Shown piece after piece: positions 45,645 to 56,776 of a DNA stretch of 64,000 nt (positions are counted from its first letter, which is position 1; each line of letters starts with the position of its first letter). The notes under the pieces are model-generated. The model worked only from the letters and a program-made list of their open reading frames with translations. It searched no databases and was not told the DNA's origin. Source of the DNA: Agrypnia vestita (lineage: Eukaryota > Arthropoda > Insecta > Trichoptera > Phryganeidae); the NCBI GenBank assembly GCA_016648135.1, contig JADDOH010024899.1, positions 1 through 64,000 of the forward strand, given 5' to 3'. A program made the translations under genes and the position numbers.

Positions 45645-46010
45645 TCAATTTTATTTTTTCTGCAGGCATTTTTTATGTTCATTTTCTAGGCTAGAATATA
45701 AATTATTGAGAATGTATAAAACTCGAAACCATACACGGCGATTATCACCTAATTATGTTTGCTTCAAAAACGCAGTATGCAATGCGTGATTTTACCATTA
45801 CTAAATCGTATGAAAAGCAGCAGGCAATGGGCGATAGCTAATTGCAGACACTTATAGCCTCACAACAGCCAGTCTGGCTGTTGTGAGGCTATAAGGCTTA
45901 ATGGCTGCATAGTGGCTACTTATGGCCGCGCAGCAGCCAGTATAGTTACTCGCAGATTCTAGCAGCAAGTAATCGGCGATAGCCATTTGCTTAGCTGCTA
46001 GTAATAGTAT
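45645..46010. repeat. dispersed repeat shared with 15465-15805, containing a perfect palindrome
   Basis: It has the same opening, AATTTTATTTTTTCTGCAGG, and the same GCGATAGCYAATTGCAGACA sub-units as the copy in CysRS intron 10. At 45851-45895 lies a perfect 22-base inverted repeat with one central base (CTTATAGCCTCACAACAGCC...). Confidence 0.7.
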
Positions 46011-46019
46011 AAATGTATG

Positions 46020-46870
46020 TTTAAAAACATGTTTAATGAATAATATGTTTCAGAACAAACAATAAATAAGACAGGACATTCATTGATTGGTAAAAATGTT
46101 CATATTTGAGAGGATAATAGATTATTGCACGGGTATTATCTATGCATAAATATTGTACATTGTTTATACTTTGAAAATAAAAGTGACAATATAATTGTAT
46201 ATATGTGTTTTCTTGTAATTGGCTCAAGACTCTGTACATCCATTATTGTTTTTTTCAAGATTGATTAATTATATGGGTGTAAGAAAATCAATAAATGAAA
46301 ATAAAAAAAAATATATACAAAATGTCTGTTTTTGTATGAGCAATATAAGTTTTGTAGCATTATGTATTTCATAAATCAATATTAAGCAATTAGAGAAGTC
46401 AATAGTTCTTGCATAGCACGAGTTTCCAAGCTTATGATAGATTGAATTCATAATAGAAAAAATGACAAACTTCAAATTTATTGTTTGAAAAGTATATAAT
46501 GTACATGTAGTCGAATTTTATTTTAAATGGAATAATTGTTTTCAATGTGTCCACTTCTTATTCTCGAGTTGTCCACATTTACTCTCATCCATAACATTCT
46601 CCATAGTTATATATATGACTATACAAATGGCAATCTGTGATCTTTTTAAAGCATGACTCATTATCATTCAAAACATCAACACTGAAATAAAGGTATTGAA
46701 ATAAGGAATGAATGTTTTTGAAATATTTGAAAATAACAATTCTTCAAATAGCAACATGCTCATTTTCATAATTGTCTAGCAGAAATACTACCAAATGCGG
46801 CTTAAAAGGCATTTTGTGTAGAACATGCCTTATTACTAATTAATCTTATCCAGAAACCATTCGATAACTC
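46020..46870. other. intergenic AT-rich stretch, nothing recognised
   Basis: Only short incidental frames are seen. Confidence 0.3.
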
Positions 46871-46882
46871 GAAATTGTTGAA

Positions 46883-47805
46883 CCGGTCGTATGCTGGAGC
46901 GTAGATCTGCGCGACAACTTTTGTACCCTCTGTGTGCCGAAGTGCAGATCTGCGCTTCCTAGACATGTATGCAAATTTGCACTATTTAAACTGCGTTTTT
47001 AAAGCTTATTATTGGTTGTATCTCAAGTTTTTGAATGAATGAACGGGTTCTATTTGTCAAGTAACCTCATTTGCCACGCAAACCGGACAAAAATAATTCC
47101 AAATATCATCTTCGAACCGCGCATTAATTGTGTTACTTAAGTATCTGTTACAAAAGTGGTTTTTTCTATAATAAAAAGTGTTAAAATTAAGTATTTTTAT
47201 ATTCTTTGATATATTTAGAACGAAAATGTTGAAATACAATACCTTTAGTGTTATTGCTTCCATGGTTTAATTCGATAAACATGTGCGTAAATTTCTGATA
47301 GTAAATTTCATTACTTATATTCATAATTGATGAATAAGTAATTATTGAAATATAAGTAACTAGCTGTTCGTACCCGGCGTTGCACGGGTTAAAGATTAAG
47401 TTGAAAATAAATTTGTGGGGGAAAGGTTTGATTCGAACGGTACAGATTTGTATCGAAAATATGTCAGGGGGAGGGGAAGGGGTATGAGAATAGGGGGAAA
47501 TGTTGCCTATGTTACCCGCAGGGTCTCAAAGCATAAGTATGCAAAATTTGAATTGAATCGGACAAAGGTGTGGATTTGTATAGAGAACAAACAGACAGAC
47601 ATCGAGTTTTATAGATATAGATTATTGAAATATAAATTGAAGATTGTATATTGAGAAACCATAAACTGCAAATTCTTGGAGATTATTGTTAATTTTTACA
47701 TGAATATAACCATCACAAAAGTTTCTAAAAAATAGCAATCGTGCGCGAAATTGCGCGGCAGACAGGTTACATTCCGCGTTACGTACGGCCGGCATACGAC
47801 CGGTT
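46883..47805 (-). mobile_element. DNA transposon remnant with CCGGTCGTATGC ends
   Basis: The left end ACCGGTCGTATGCTGG (46881) and right end CCGGCATACGACCGGT (to about 47805) are inverted repeats. The right flank is TTAA; the left is TTGA. A minus-strand tail near 47045-47115 encodes FEDDIWNYFCPVCVANEVT before a stop, like the zinc-finger end of some transposases. The dispersed repeat at 47370-47630 is nested inside. Confidence 0.6.
47370..47630. repeat. dispersed repeat 'TAGCTGTTCGTACCC' family, copy 3
   Basis: TAGCTGTTCGTACCCGGCGT, then TAAAGATTAAGTTGAAAATA and a final AGACATCGAGTTTTATAGAT. It is the best preserved of the three copies in the window. Confidence 0.7.
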
Positions 47806-49084
47806 AAAAAAAAAAAAAAAATATTCTGTAAATAAGTGATGAAATATTAGTATATTGATGACTCATAAAATCTGCCAAAAATGCAGATGTCTAATGCATT
47901 CAGAGCTGATAAGCCGGTGACAGGAAATTCAGAATTATAAAAGTAGGTATTTACCACAAAATAAAACTCATAAGTATACTGATAACACACCGGATAATAA
48001 AAATTAGATTTATGCGAACAGTAAATACCTTCGCCTACACAACTGCAGTGATGATGAAAGCCCAGCTGTGTCTGCACGATTTTAGAAATAACCTACAATT
48101 TTGACACGTAGGGCGGCATATAGGTGTCAACTTCTTCTACTTCTTCGTCTACTCCATAATTTATCTATGGTCTACTTCTTAAGGGCCCTGTACACATTGG
48201 CACACAGGGGGTATTGGCGTGGAGTGGCGGACGTTGGCAGGCGTTGGTGAAGTTGTCGGTTTTTCGAGCATACATCAAAGGAATCGTGGCGTAGCGTGGC
48301 CAGTAACATTGGCCGTTATTTAGTTTGTCATCGTACGCTGACTGAGTTAGGCCCGGTTGTTTCAAGTTCGATCAAACTAAGCGTAGAGTTCAAACTCGAA
48401 TTTTTAATACTTTTTTCAAAAACGGGTTGTTTCAACTCGGATTAAGCTAAATCTGTCAGAGAATTCTGAGCGAAAATTTTAGATTAAACTCTCGATCAGA
48501 GACGCGCACGCGCACTGCGCAATGTAATTGACATCTGTCAATAAAATATATTTTTATAAATTTTTCGACGTTTTACGTACAAAGTGTCGAAATGTACAAT
48601 ATTATGTTGGGTGACATAGGCTTTTCTGACGATTGACTGATCCTATAGTATATCCTTAACAAGAGAAGTAATTTATTGAGACCTCGAACTATACTTTTTT
48701 TTCAAATGAAATTGATTTTTCCGCAACTCTAAATGAATTTTACCGCAGGCATTGTCGACAATATTTTTTTTTCAGGTTTCTATTTCACTCGGGTTTTGAT
48801 AATTTTACATGAAAGGTTCGGTTTCGATGAAAGGTGCGTAGGTGATTTATCTGGAACACTGCTTCTTAGACTGCAGATAGGGTCAGCCATTACCAGAGCA
48901 ATGGCTCCTCAGACCACATTTTAATCAGTCGAAGAGCACTATAAAAATCAGAAATATATTTGTCATTATGTCCAAACAAAATATCAAGTTACGACAAACG
49001 GTACTAGGTACCAGATTTGGTCATTGCTATATTGTAGGAGACCGGAATTATGCCCTCAAATCATATGTAAAGAAATTTTTAATG

Positions 49085-49245
49085 CTACAACGGGCCTGAA
49101 GGCCCAATTAATTGCGGTCTGGCAAAAACACCTAGATTTTAAAGAAATCAGAAAGATGTATTGCGACCTCACCGGGAATCGAATCCGTAATTTTCAGTAT
49201 GCAGAGCCAGTGACATGGCCACTGGACTACGAACTTCAATGTTAT
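49085..49245 (-). mobile_element. tRNA-derived SINE
   Basis: On the minus strand, an A-box-like TAGTCCAGTGGCCATG (about 49230-49215) and a B box GGATTCGATTCCC (about 49187-49175) are spaced as in a tRNA gene. A non-tRNA body follows at lower coordinates, with the GGGCCTTCAGGCCC palindrome at about 49093-49106. It lacks a matching acceptor stem. Confidence 0.65.
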
Positions 49246-49429
49246 TTACCAATATTATCGCATGGTTTAGTCATGTGGAACTGATAAGCAAGGAAAATTG
49301 TTTGTCGAAGGCAGCAGAAACAGATGGCGTTCGCAAAATTAAAATAATATATTCGGTGTATGAAACTCTTTTATTGTATTTTATATACCTATGGGGAAAG
49401 CCTATAAGGTCCCCACCTCGTTCGCACAC

Positions 49430-50185
49430 TGAAGCCATGTATTCATTAGGGGACAAATTGTCCCTCAACAGCACGCGCGGCATAGAGTCTACGTGACGTT
49501 GCAACGTCGTGCACTGTTCCGCGACCTCGCGCACAACACAGCGCGGCATTTCTACGTGCCGTGGCAACGTTGCCATGCGCACGGTACCCGAGCGTACTCA
49601 CTGCAACATTCCGCGGAGCGTCAGTACCACGTGGTATGTTTACAAGTGAATACGCATGCGCTGTATCTGTCAAGATGACAGTGTGGGGAAACGAAATTGT
49701 TCTTGAACTCATCGAGCTGTATCGATCGAAGATCGCATAGAATGTCCGTCCTTCTTTTTCTTTGCAGTAAAGAATTTCGCATTCTCCTCTTTTTTCTCCT
49801 CTTACGTTTCGATAAACTCATTAATATAAACAGATACGCAGTTGACATCATAACCTCCTAGGGCCACATTTCCGTGACGTGGAAAACAATAATTATTTGC
49901 AAAAAGGACCTTGTTTTTAATAATATTCAATTTACTACAGTAAAACCTCGTTAATTTGAAATTGCGACCCAAAAAAACATTTCGAATTGCGCGGAACCCC
50001 GTTTTCGCCAAATGAGATACCGCAGCTGTCATCCATAACCTCATTTCCGCGATAAGATATGCGAGTCCCGGTGTGTACACGTCAAATGATCGCGTCATTG
50101 TCCCCGAAACATGAGCGTAGATGTTGATGCGACATGTCGAGCGGAATGTTTCGCGATTTGTCCCCTAGTGAATACATGGCTTGAG
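49430..50185. mobile_element. TIR element with long ends, carrying a nested MITE end
   Basis: The inverted ends GAAGCCATGTATTCATTAGG / CTAGTGAATACATGGCTTGA extend about 29 bases with few mismatches (49431-49459, 50157-50185). The interior is CpG-rich on the left. A fragment of the Tigger-like MITE family (GTAAAACCTCGTTAATTTGA) lies at 49937-50005. No transposase is recognised. Confidence 0.75.
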
Positions 50186-51329
50186 GCTGCAAACAGTGCG
50201 TCTAGGGTATATATCGGATTTGTACTTACTTTTGGCAGCTCCTCTGGTTCAGGACTGCGGGAGCCGTTGCGGGTAGCTAACTTCTACGGAATGAAGCACT
50301 CTTGTGTCATATGTACAATTTACAAGGAGTTTATTCAAGATAGTTACAAAGGTAAGTTGGATGATGCTAATATATGATTAGTTAAAGAGGTTGCTGTAAA
50401 CGCGGACTCGATTGAGGTTAGTATATATCTGTACGCGCGGGTCTAAACGTCGATCGTGTAACAATTCGAGAAGTCGCGACGCGTTACCCGGGTCTAGCGG
50501 TGTTGGCGGTCGAGCAGGCGGAACGGGAGTGGTGGTCTTGCCGCCCACCGCCTGTAGGTCCGTTGGTCCCCCTGAACGCCAGATGCCGCCCGTGTGGTGG
50601 GATCCGCCACATACCTATTAACAGGAAAATGAAAATTTTAATAAAAAAATTCAACTTTCAATTATAATTAAATGAAGCCAGATCTCTTTTGGGTTTACGC
50701 CATTCCAAAACAACTTCGTGAATTTTCTGCTGATTCTTTAGATAGTTTTGTTTTGAAAATATCTAAATGAACCACATAAAATTTATTCTGCACATCACTT
50801 TGAGTCGTGGGCTTCACTTTTCTTTTTACCTGCAAACAAAGAAAAGGTTATAAACCGAAAAACTAAAGAAATACAATACAGATGAAATAAAAACATATTG
50901 TTCTTGCAAACACTAAATAGGTAGGAAAACATTTAATTTCGTCAATAACTAACCTTCCTGGCGCATTTCATCATATTCTGGAATCCACTTCGAAAATCTG
51001 TTGGACAGTACGCATTTAGGCGGGAACAAATAAACAAAACATTAAATTAGTTGCGTAATGCGGCCCACTAGTCTTCTTTCATCTTCTTGTGGACATCTTC
51101 AGTCCTTATTTAGTAAAACAGCATTATTGATGATATGAACGTCATGTGTCGAAACATTTGCGTGCTGTCAAATGAAATTTAAATGACGTGATGCCATATG
51201 CAAAATTATTTTGGCGTGCATTTGTCTATGATTTTTAGTTTACACAATTGCAACACCCCTAATCCAATGTTTGACAGATTTTTAGTTTGAAACAACTGTT
51301 TTTGCGAGATTTCGCGTAACCTTGAGGTT

Positions 51330-54300
51330 AAACTCTTTTTAACCCAGGATTTCTGAAAAAGGAGGGGATAGGATTAACTGCTAAAGATTTCATCGTAAAT
51401 CCGAGAAAAAATATTGCCAGCGAGGGTTGGGACTTGGGATTCCATGAACGATGAACAATGAATTTCCACCAATACTCATCGTTTTAAAAAAAAAAATGAT
51501 CTGACAACTGAACTAATATAACTAACAGTAGTTCATTAAAATGAAGCATTTTTTCGTTCATTGACTGCTACGGAACGCGGTTTTTACCTGATTAATTCTA
51601 AGAATAATGTATGAAATTTCTTTTATACTTCTACTTTTAGACATAAGACCCTTTGGGCTAACTGAGATTTGATTTAGTGTTAGTACTTCAGTGGCAGTGA
51701 AACCCAGCAGTCGATAAATAGTTGTGCGTGTATTATAATCATTTTCAAAATTTTATAATGAGACGTCATGAAGGTATGCAAGGAATATTAATGATTGCTA
51801 ATGCACAGGATTAAATTATGAACCTAATGCACACCAGTATGCTGAATAACTCGATATAGAGCGTGCAAATCAGGTCACTCGAGAAGGCAAAATGAGACGT
51901 AGATAAAAAAAATCGACATCGTGGAGGCTTCCACATTGGCAGAAGATGTATTATATGTACCAGAAATAGACGACTCTACGTAAGTAATTTTTTAAATTGT
52001 ATTTGTATTAATTATTTATGCATAAAACTTTAAACGCGCTTTTTTCAAAATAACGTTTTCAAAAGCGGTGTCAGTGATATTTTAAAAACTACTCGATAGA
52101 TTTAAATGAAATTTTAACATCATATTTTAGGAATTAAAACTTGTGCTTAATCGAAGGATTTTTTTTTTTACTTAATTTTTTTTATATAAATAATAAATGA
52201 GTGATTTTTTCCTCAAAATTCATAATTAAGCTTTCAAAGACCGCCATTTTGATAAATTTGAAAAAAATAAAAAAGCTTCGATTAAGCGCAAGATAAACTA
52301 TTAAACTACTAATTTATTTTTGTTTCATTAAATTTAGATAAACCACTAAGAAGCACTGATACCGCGACACCGCGAGGCACTACTTGCAAAACAGGGGTCA
52401 AGAATCGAGATTCTATTGATGTACCGGAATATGACGCGAACCAGGTTATTAATTTTGTCCCAGGGCAATACCGAAATCAAAGCGCCCATGTTTCGAAGAT
52501 CACGCGCCATGTGGTCACAGCCGGTCATGTTCGATCTTTTGTTCGAGGACGAAATATGTGACCTATTGTTCAAAAAAGAATAACATTGCGACGGACGATC
52601 GTCTTAGGATAGCCCGCCATAAAACATATGGAACAATGAATTAGAAAGTTAGGGTTGCCGAGGGCGTTGGGTATCGCCGAAGACATTAATAGTGCACGGC
52701 CTTTTGTTAGGATGGGCAATACGTTCGCAACCTTTTGTTCTTAAGTAACATCTTGGAAGGGTAAAAACGGTAAACCTTTTCTTGCAGCGGGACGTATATC
52801 TCTAACCCCGATTAAACAATAGAAAGAACATCTTGGCCAAATGCGAACACATGGGACAACGGTTTAGAAAGCTGCGTTTGTTAGAGAAGTCGCCATTGTT
52901 TTGGGAAAGACATTTTTTAGAAAAACAAGATAATAATTCCGAAAGTCGTCGCAGTAAACTTACTATTGTCCTCGACAGACAATAGAGATGTTTTAGAAAG
53001 CGCTGACATACCGATCCGCCACATGGCGACGCTATCCGCGGGATGTAGGATCGTATAAATTATAATATTATTAATATAAGGGCGCGAAGATCCCGCAACG
53101 CACGACCAGGCGGTCATTATCAATAAAGATAACAGGGGTCAATCAATTAAGAAGGTAGAGGCCGAATTAGAAATTGAGGCAAAGTGGTGAATCATAATAT
53201 CAATGTAATATGTACCTAATTAAGTAGCAACTGATATGTTTAATTTAAGTAAGGTAATGATAATTTAGATAACCCAGGCCACCTCTGCAGGTGGAGGTTA
53301 CTCGTTTTATATGTAGCTAAGGACCGAAATGAACGGGACATTGCAATTTGAAATGATAACGAGATCATCCCGAATTAATCTAACTTGTGGCAAATAATAA
53401 AAAATGTATTGATCGGAATAAAAGGAAAAAAACTTGATTGTATTATGTTTGATATTGATGTAATATGTAATATACAACGTAATAGAATATTATCTCGTGA
53501 AAAGATGTAACACGGTTGACGGGATATAAGATTCCGACCTTTTAGTCTTTTGAAATCTGTCTGCAGAATGAATTTTAGCACACGGGGTTGAAACAAAATA
53601 GTTTAATTAATTGCAAATAGGTAAATGCCGTGTTGGAATAAACATTAATATTACTTTAGATCGAGGCTTTCATGTCTTACGTTTTCATATATTACATACA
53701 CCTAGTTGAATAATGTTAATTTGTGAGTTTTAATTATTTTTAAGAATAATGTTAATTTGTCATTAGTTATTCAAGCCCCCAATATTGTATTTTTTTTTTC
53801 ATACAAATTTGTAGGTTGTAGGTATATAACCTATCTGTAAACATGCAATTATTGTTTTGATTACTCGTTTAAGCAATATAATTTGTCGGTCTATTTTTAA
53901 AATAGTTGTTTTAATCTAGTGATAATAAAGCTCAAAATAATTCTTGTTTGGAAAATTTTCAATTGTCTGCCGGGTGGAATGTGGCTTATATAATTTTTTA
54001 GTGTTCTCTATTTTTATTCTTTTCCTATATTCTTATACCAGGGGTGGAAGAAAGCTGATTTGATAAGATAATGATTAGTATAATGAAAGTCCAAAAAAAA
54101 AATGTTTTGCATTCAATCCAGCTTACATATTGAAGTAAGAATTTTCATTATTTAGGTGTAAATAATGTTATATTATTTAATTTACGCCAAGTTTTCTTAA
54201 TTGTTCTTCTAGCAATAAGGTTTAACATAATTTCTTGAAAAAAAAAATGTTTATCGAATTTGATTATGTTAGTATATGTAAGCATTCCTTTCGGGAAAGT

Positions 54301-55020
54301 GGCGTTGATGCAAATTCATGTACTTTGTAATCCCAAAAGAAATTACAAAGATGTATACAGAACATTAACATTAGGGGACCCGCTTGAAGCATGTATCCCA
54401 TGTAAATAAGTTTTTATGTTAATTGATTCACTAAGAAATGCCACGATGTCTGTATAATTTTAGCCCTTTGTTTTGTATCTCTATGTCACATATTGACAAG
54501 TATGTTTGGTCCAACTAAGAAGTACGATAGCTTGTTTTATTTAAGCTAAAATTAAAAATAAAACTAAGTATCAAGTACATGTTGTCATTGTTAAAGAAAA
54601 AAAATTAAAAAGAAAAATAAAGGAAGAGAATATGCGGAGTGGTAAATTTTAAATGCCGTCCGGTGTATCATATATAAAAGAAAAACAAATAATAATGATT
54701 TTGTGGAGGTATCGAAGATAATCAATGTAAAATGATAAGGGTTGACCTGTAATGTTGTAATGTATAAATAACGTTAAATATTGGGAGGCCTACTGTAAGA
54801 ATCAAACCGACGACTTAATGATAAGATTAATATTGTAATGCATACTCAAGGAATTTTACTGTGATCTAATGAAACCCTGCGTCAATCCCATGTAATTAGT
54901 CAATAATGGTAGAAATAACTGCTCGATAAAAATATGTCTGGCGTGTCGATTTAATTAAGTATGTATATGTAAGCAGTTTTATTTTTGGGTAATGTTGGGT
55001 AAAGTGTTGATGCGGATTTG
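51330..55020. other. intergenic region, no gene recognised
   Basis: A denser patch (52340-52620) has a 75-codon minus-strand frame with no recognised family. Several TTAGAAAG/GAACATCTTGG sub-repeats occur at 52630-52920. The rest is AT-rich. A decayed retroelement is plausible, but no LTR pair or RT motif was found. Confidence 0.3.
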
Positions 55021-55029
55021 TGTTTTCAA

Positions 55030-55870
55030 TTTTCCGCCTTTGCCAATTTGTACTGTAGTATTTTCCTTAAGTTTAATTCATTTTGCAATGTGTTTTGGTG
55101 ACGGGATAGGGATATGAACAGTGAACAAAGCGTTCGTGAAATAACAAAGTGTTTAGGCCTACATACCAGAAAAGCATCGAGATTAGCCGCAAACTGGGAG
55201 AACAATAGGGGGCGTAACATATGCGACGCCGGGTCCCGTAACCAGTAACGTCCATCGGGGCCTGGGATGGACCCAGAGGAAGCCAATGGACGACGAGGGT
55301 GGATCAAGAGCGGCCCGACCGGGAGACGGTCTACATCATCCGGACCAATAGGGAGCTAAGGGATGCCCCCTTTCCACCGTCGGTCACGCCTCAGGCCGGC
55401 GAGAAGAGAATATAAGGCGAAGCCAGCCGCCGAGAAACCAGTTGAAGTTGGAGTTAGGAGTTGAGTTAGGAGTCGAGTTGAGTTGAGTGTGGAGAAGCTA
55501 GGGATTCTAGCGGTGCCCGTAAAAACAGCATCGCCGATCACTCTAGCAACTCCTGGAGGAGCGAAAGCGCGAACGGCAACAACCGCCATCCGCTACCGAG
55601 TGCTGTGACGCACCGCCGCAAACGCCTAAGTATCAGTGCCGCCGCGACGCCGCAGCGTGCCACCGCGACGGAGGACCGACGCTCTGCCGACGACCGCCAC
55701 GACGCCGACGTCAGAAGCCGCCGACGTAGCCTGCACAGTCAGAGGACGACGCCGACGCCAGAAGCCGCCGCCCACCACGAAGCAGCACGAAGAAGACACC
55801 TGCCGAACTCTCCGAAACAGGTTACCCCGATCTAAAGACTTTTTCTCCGCCCACCTGGTTCTACCGAAGT
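55030..55870 (+). other. GC-rich island with a TATA box
   Basis: This stretch is far richer in GC than its flanks. It contains GAGAATATAAGGCG (TATA at about 55410), purine-rich GAGTTGAGTTAGGAGT repeats just downstream, and then a CGACGCCGACG-rich tract. It ends before a T-rich segment. It could be a solo LTR or retroelement leader, or an unannotated promoter with a 5' UTR. The overlapping Arg/Ala-rich frames reflect the triplet repeat composition. Confidence 0.4.
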
Positions 55871-56134
55871 GTTAATTTAATCTCGTCACCATCCATTTTA
55901 GCAGTAAGATCAGATTTTTTATGTGTTTTGTCTTTTTTCTTTCTTTGTTTATAATTTTGTCCTCTCCCTCTAAATTAGGGTTCATGTAAATTTTAAATTA
56001 GTAACCACTTTGCTGCGTCGTATGTAAGTTAAGATTAATGTTTCATGTAAATTAATTTGCCACAGTGCCCAATATAGAAACTTGTAAAATTGTTTCGATT
56101 TCATTATTTTTCTATCCCTTCACCCGCCTCGAGA

Positions 56135-56320
56135 TATCAGTGTCCTAGTCAGTCACCTGACGTTTTGATTGTACCTAGGGGAGGGCGTAACCGCCGGCAA
56201 ACGTAGATCTGAGATCTCCCGGCCGGTTTACTACACCGTGATTTAATATCACCTCTGACCCCTCAGACCTTACCCCCCCCTACTCCGGTATATCACTATC
56301 GTGGTCCAGTATTAATAATT
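56135..56320. other. CpG-rich patch upstream of HisRS
   Basis: It contains AGATCTGAGATCTCCCGGCC and a C run. It may be the end of the same element as 55030-55870. No gene is visible. Confidence 0.3.
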
Positions 56321-56489
56321 TTTTTTGAAATTTTCGGTATAGTTACTTAAAATATAGTGTAAAACGTTGGTATTATGTGTTGAATCAAAACATGAAACAA
56401 CCGTTCAAAAGAAAAAGTTGAAAATGTCTATTTTTTTGCGCCTCTGACTACACGTAACCCCTTAAAGGAACTGTTCAAAAATAACAGTT

Positions 56490-56683
56490 CGTTCATGAAC
56501 ATTTCATGAACGACGCATCTCTATTGGTAAGCTGGCAACACCTAAAAGCCATGCTCTCGTTTTCTAGTTGTCAATTTTCATTTCCATTTCATTCGCTCGT
56601 GGTTTTCTCTTCTGTGGTTATTTGCCTTGGTTATGTGGCGTGTTCCGCGGCGTTCTCCGTCTCAGTATTATTAGTTTTGCACA
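56490..56683 (+). promoter_or_regulatory. HisRS cytosolic 5' UTR/promoter region
   Basis: The segment before the ATG is T/C-rich and includes GTTCGTTCATGAACATTTCA (a MITE-like palindromic end at 56490-56512). No TATA box is obvious. The boundary is inferred from the start codon only. Confidence 0.3.
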
Positions 56684-56776
56684 ATGAATGAAAATCGTGA
56701 GTTATTGCAAGAACAAATAAAAGCACAAGGTGAAGTTGTGCGAAAATTAAAATCCGCAAAAGCCTCGCAAGATAAG
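56684..56776 (+). CDS. HisRS: HisRS exon 1, cytosolic start
   Basis: ATG lies in CACAATGAATG. The 31 codons encode [19 protein letters not shown] then [12 protein letters not shown], the first helix of a WHEP domain. The donor AAG|GTGCGT is phase 0. There is no mitochondrial leader, so this start should give the cytosolic enzyme. Confidence 0.92.

Larger units (their letters stand above)
48345..51310. mobile_element. possible decayed Harbinger/PIF-type element
   Basis: The left end GGCCCGGTTGTTTCAAG (48351) and a right-side GTTTGAAACAACTG (51287) are weakly inverted, and the sequence between them has old coding traces. These include a minus-strand patch near 50690-50840 (VKRKVKPTTQ, FKTKLSKESAENS) and a proline-rich patch at 50420-50620. 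Harbinger elements carry a separate SANT/Myb-type protein, which could explain these, but the evidence is thin. Confidence 0.3.

Noticed and set aside
49170..49240. Possible minus-strand tRNA gene
   Set aside because: The B box is good but there is no acceptor stem, and a SINE-like body follows.
52346..52573. 75-codon minus-strand frame as a gene
   Set aside because: No recognised domain, no supporting exons and no codon pattern to distinguish it from chance.
55605..55875. Overlapping Arg/Ala/Pro-rich frames
   Set aside because: Produced by CGACGCCG-type repeats in two frames; no start context, domain or splice structure supports a protein.
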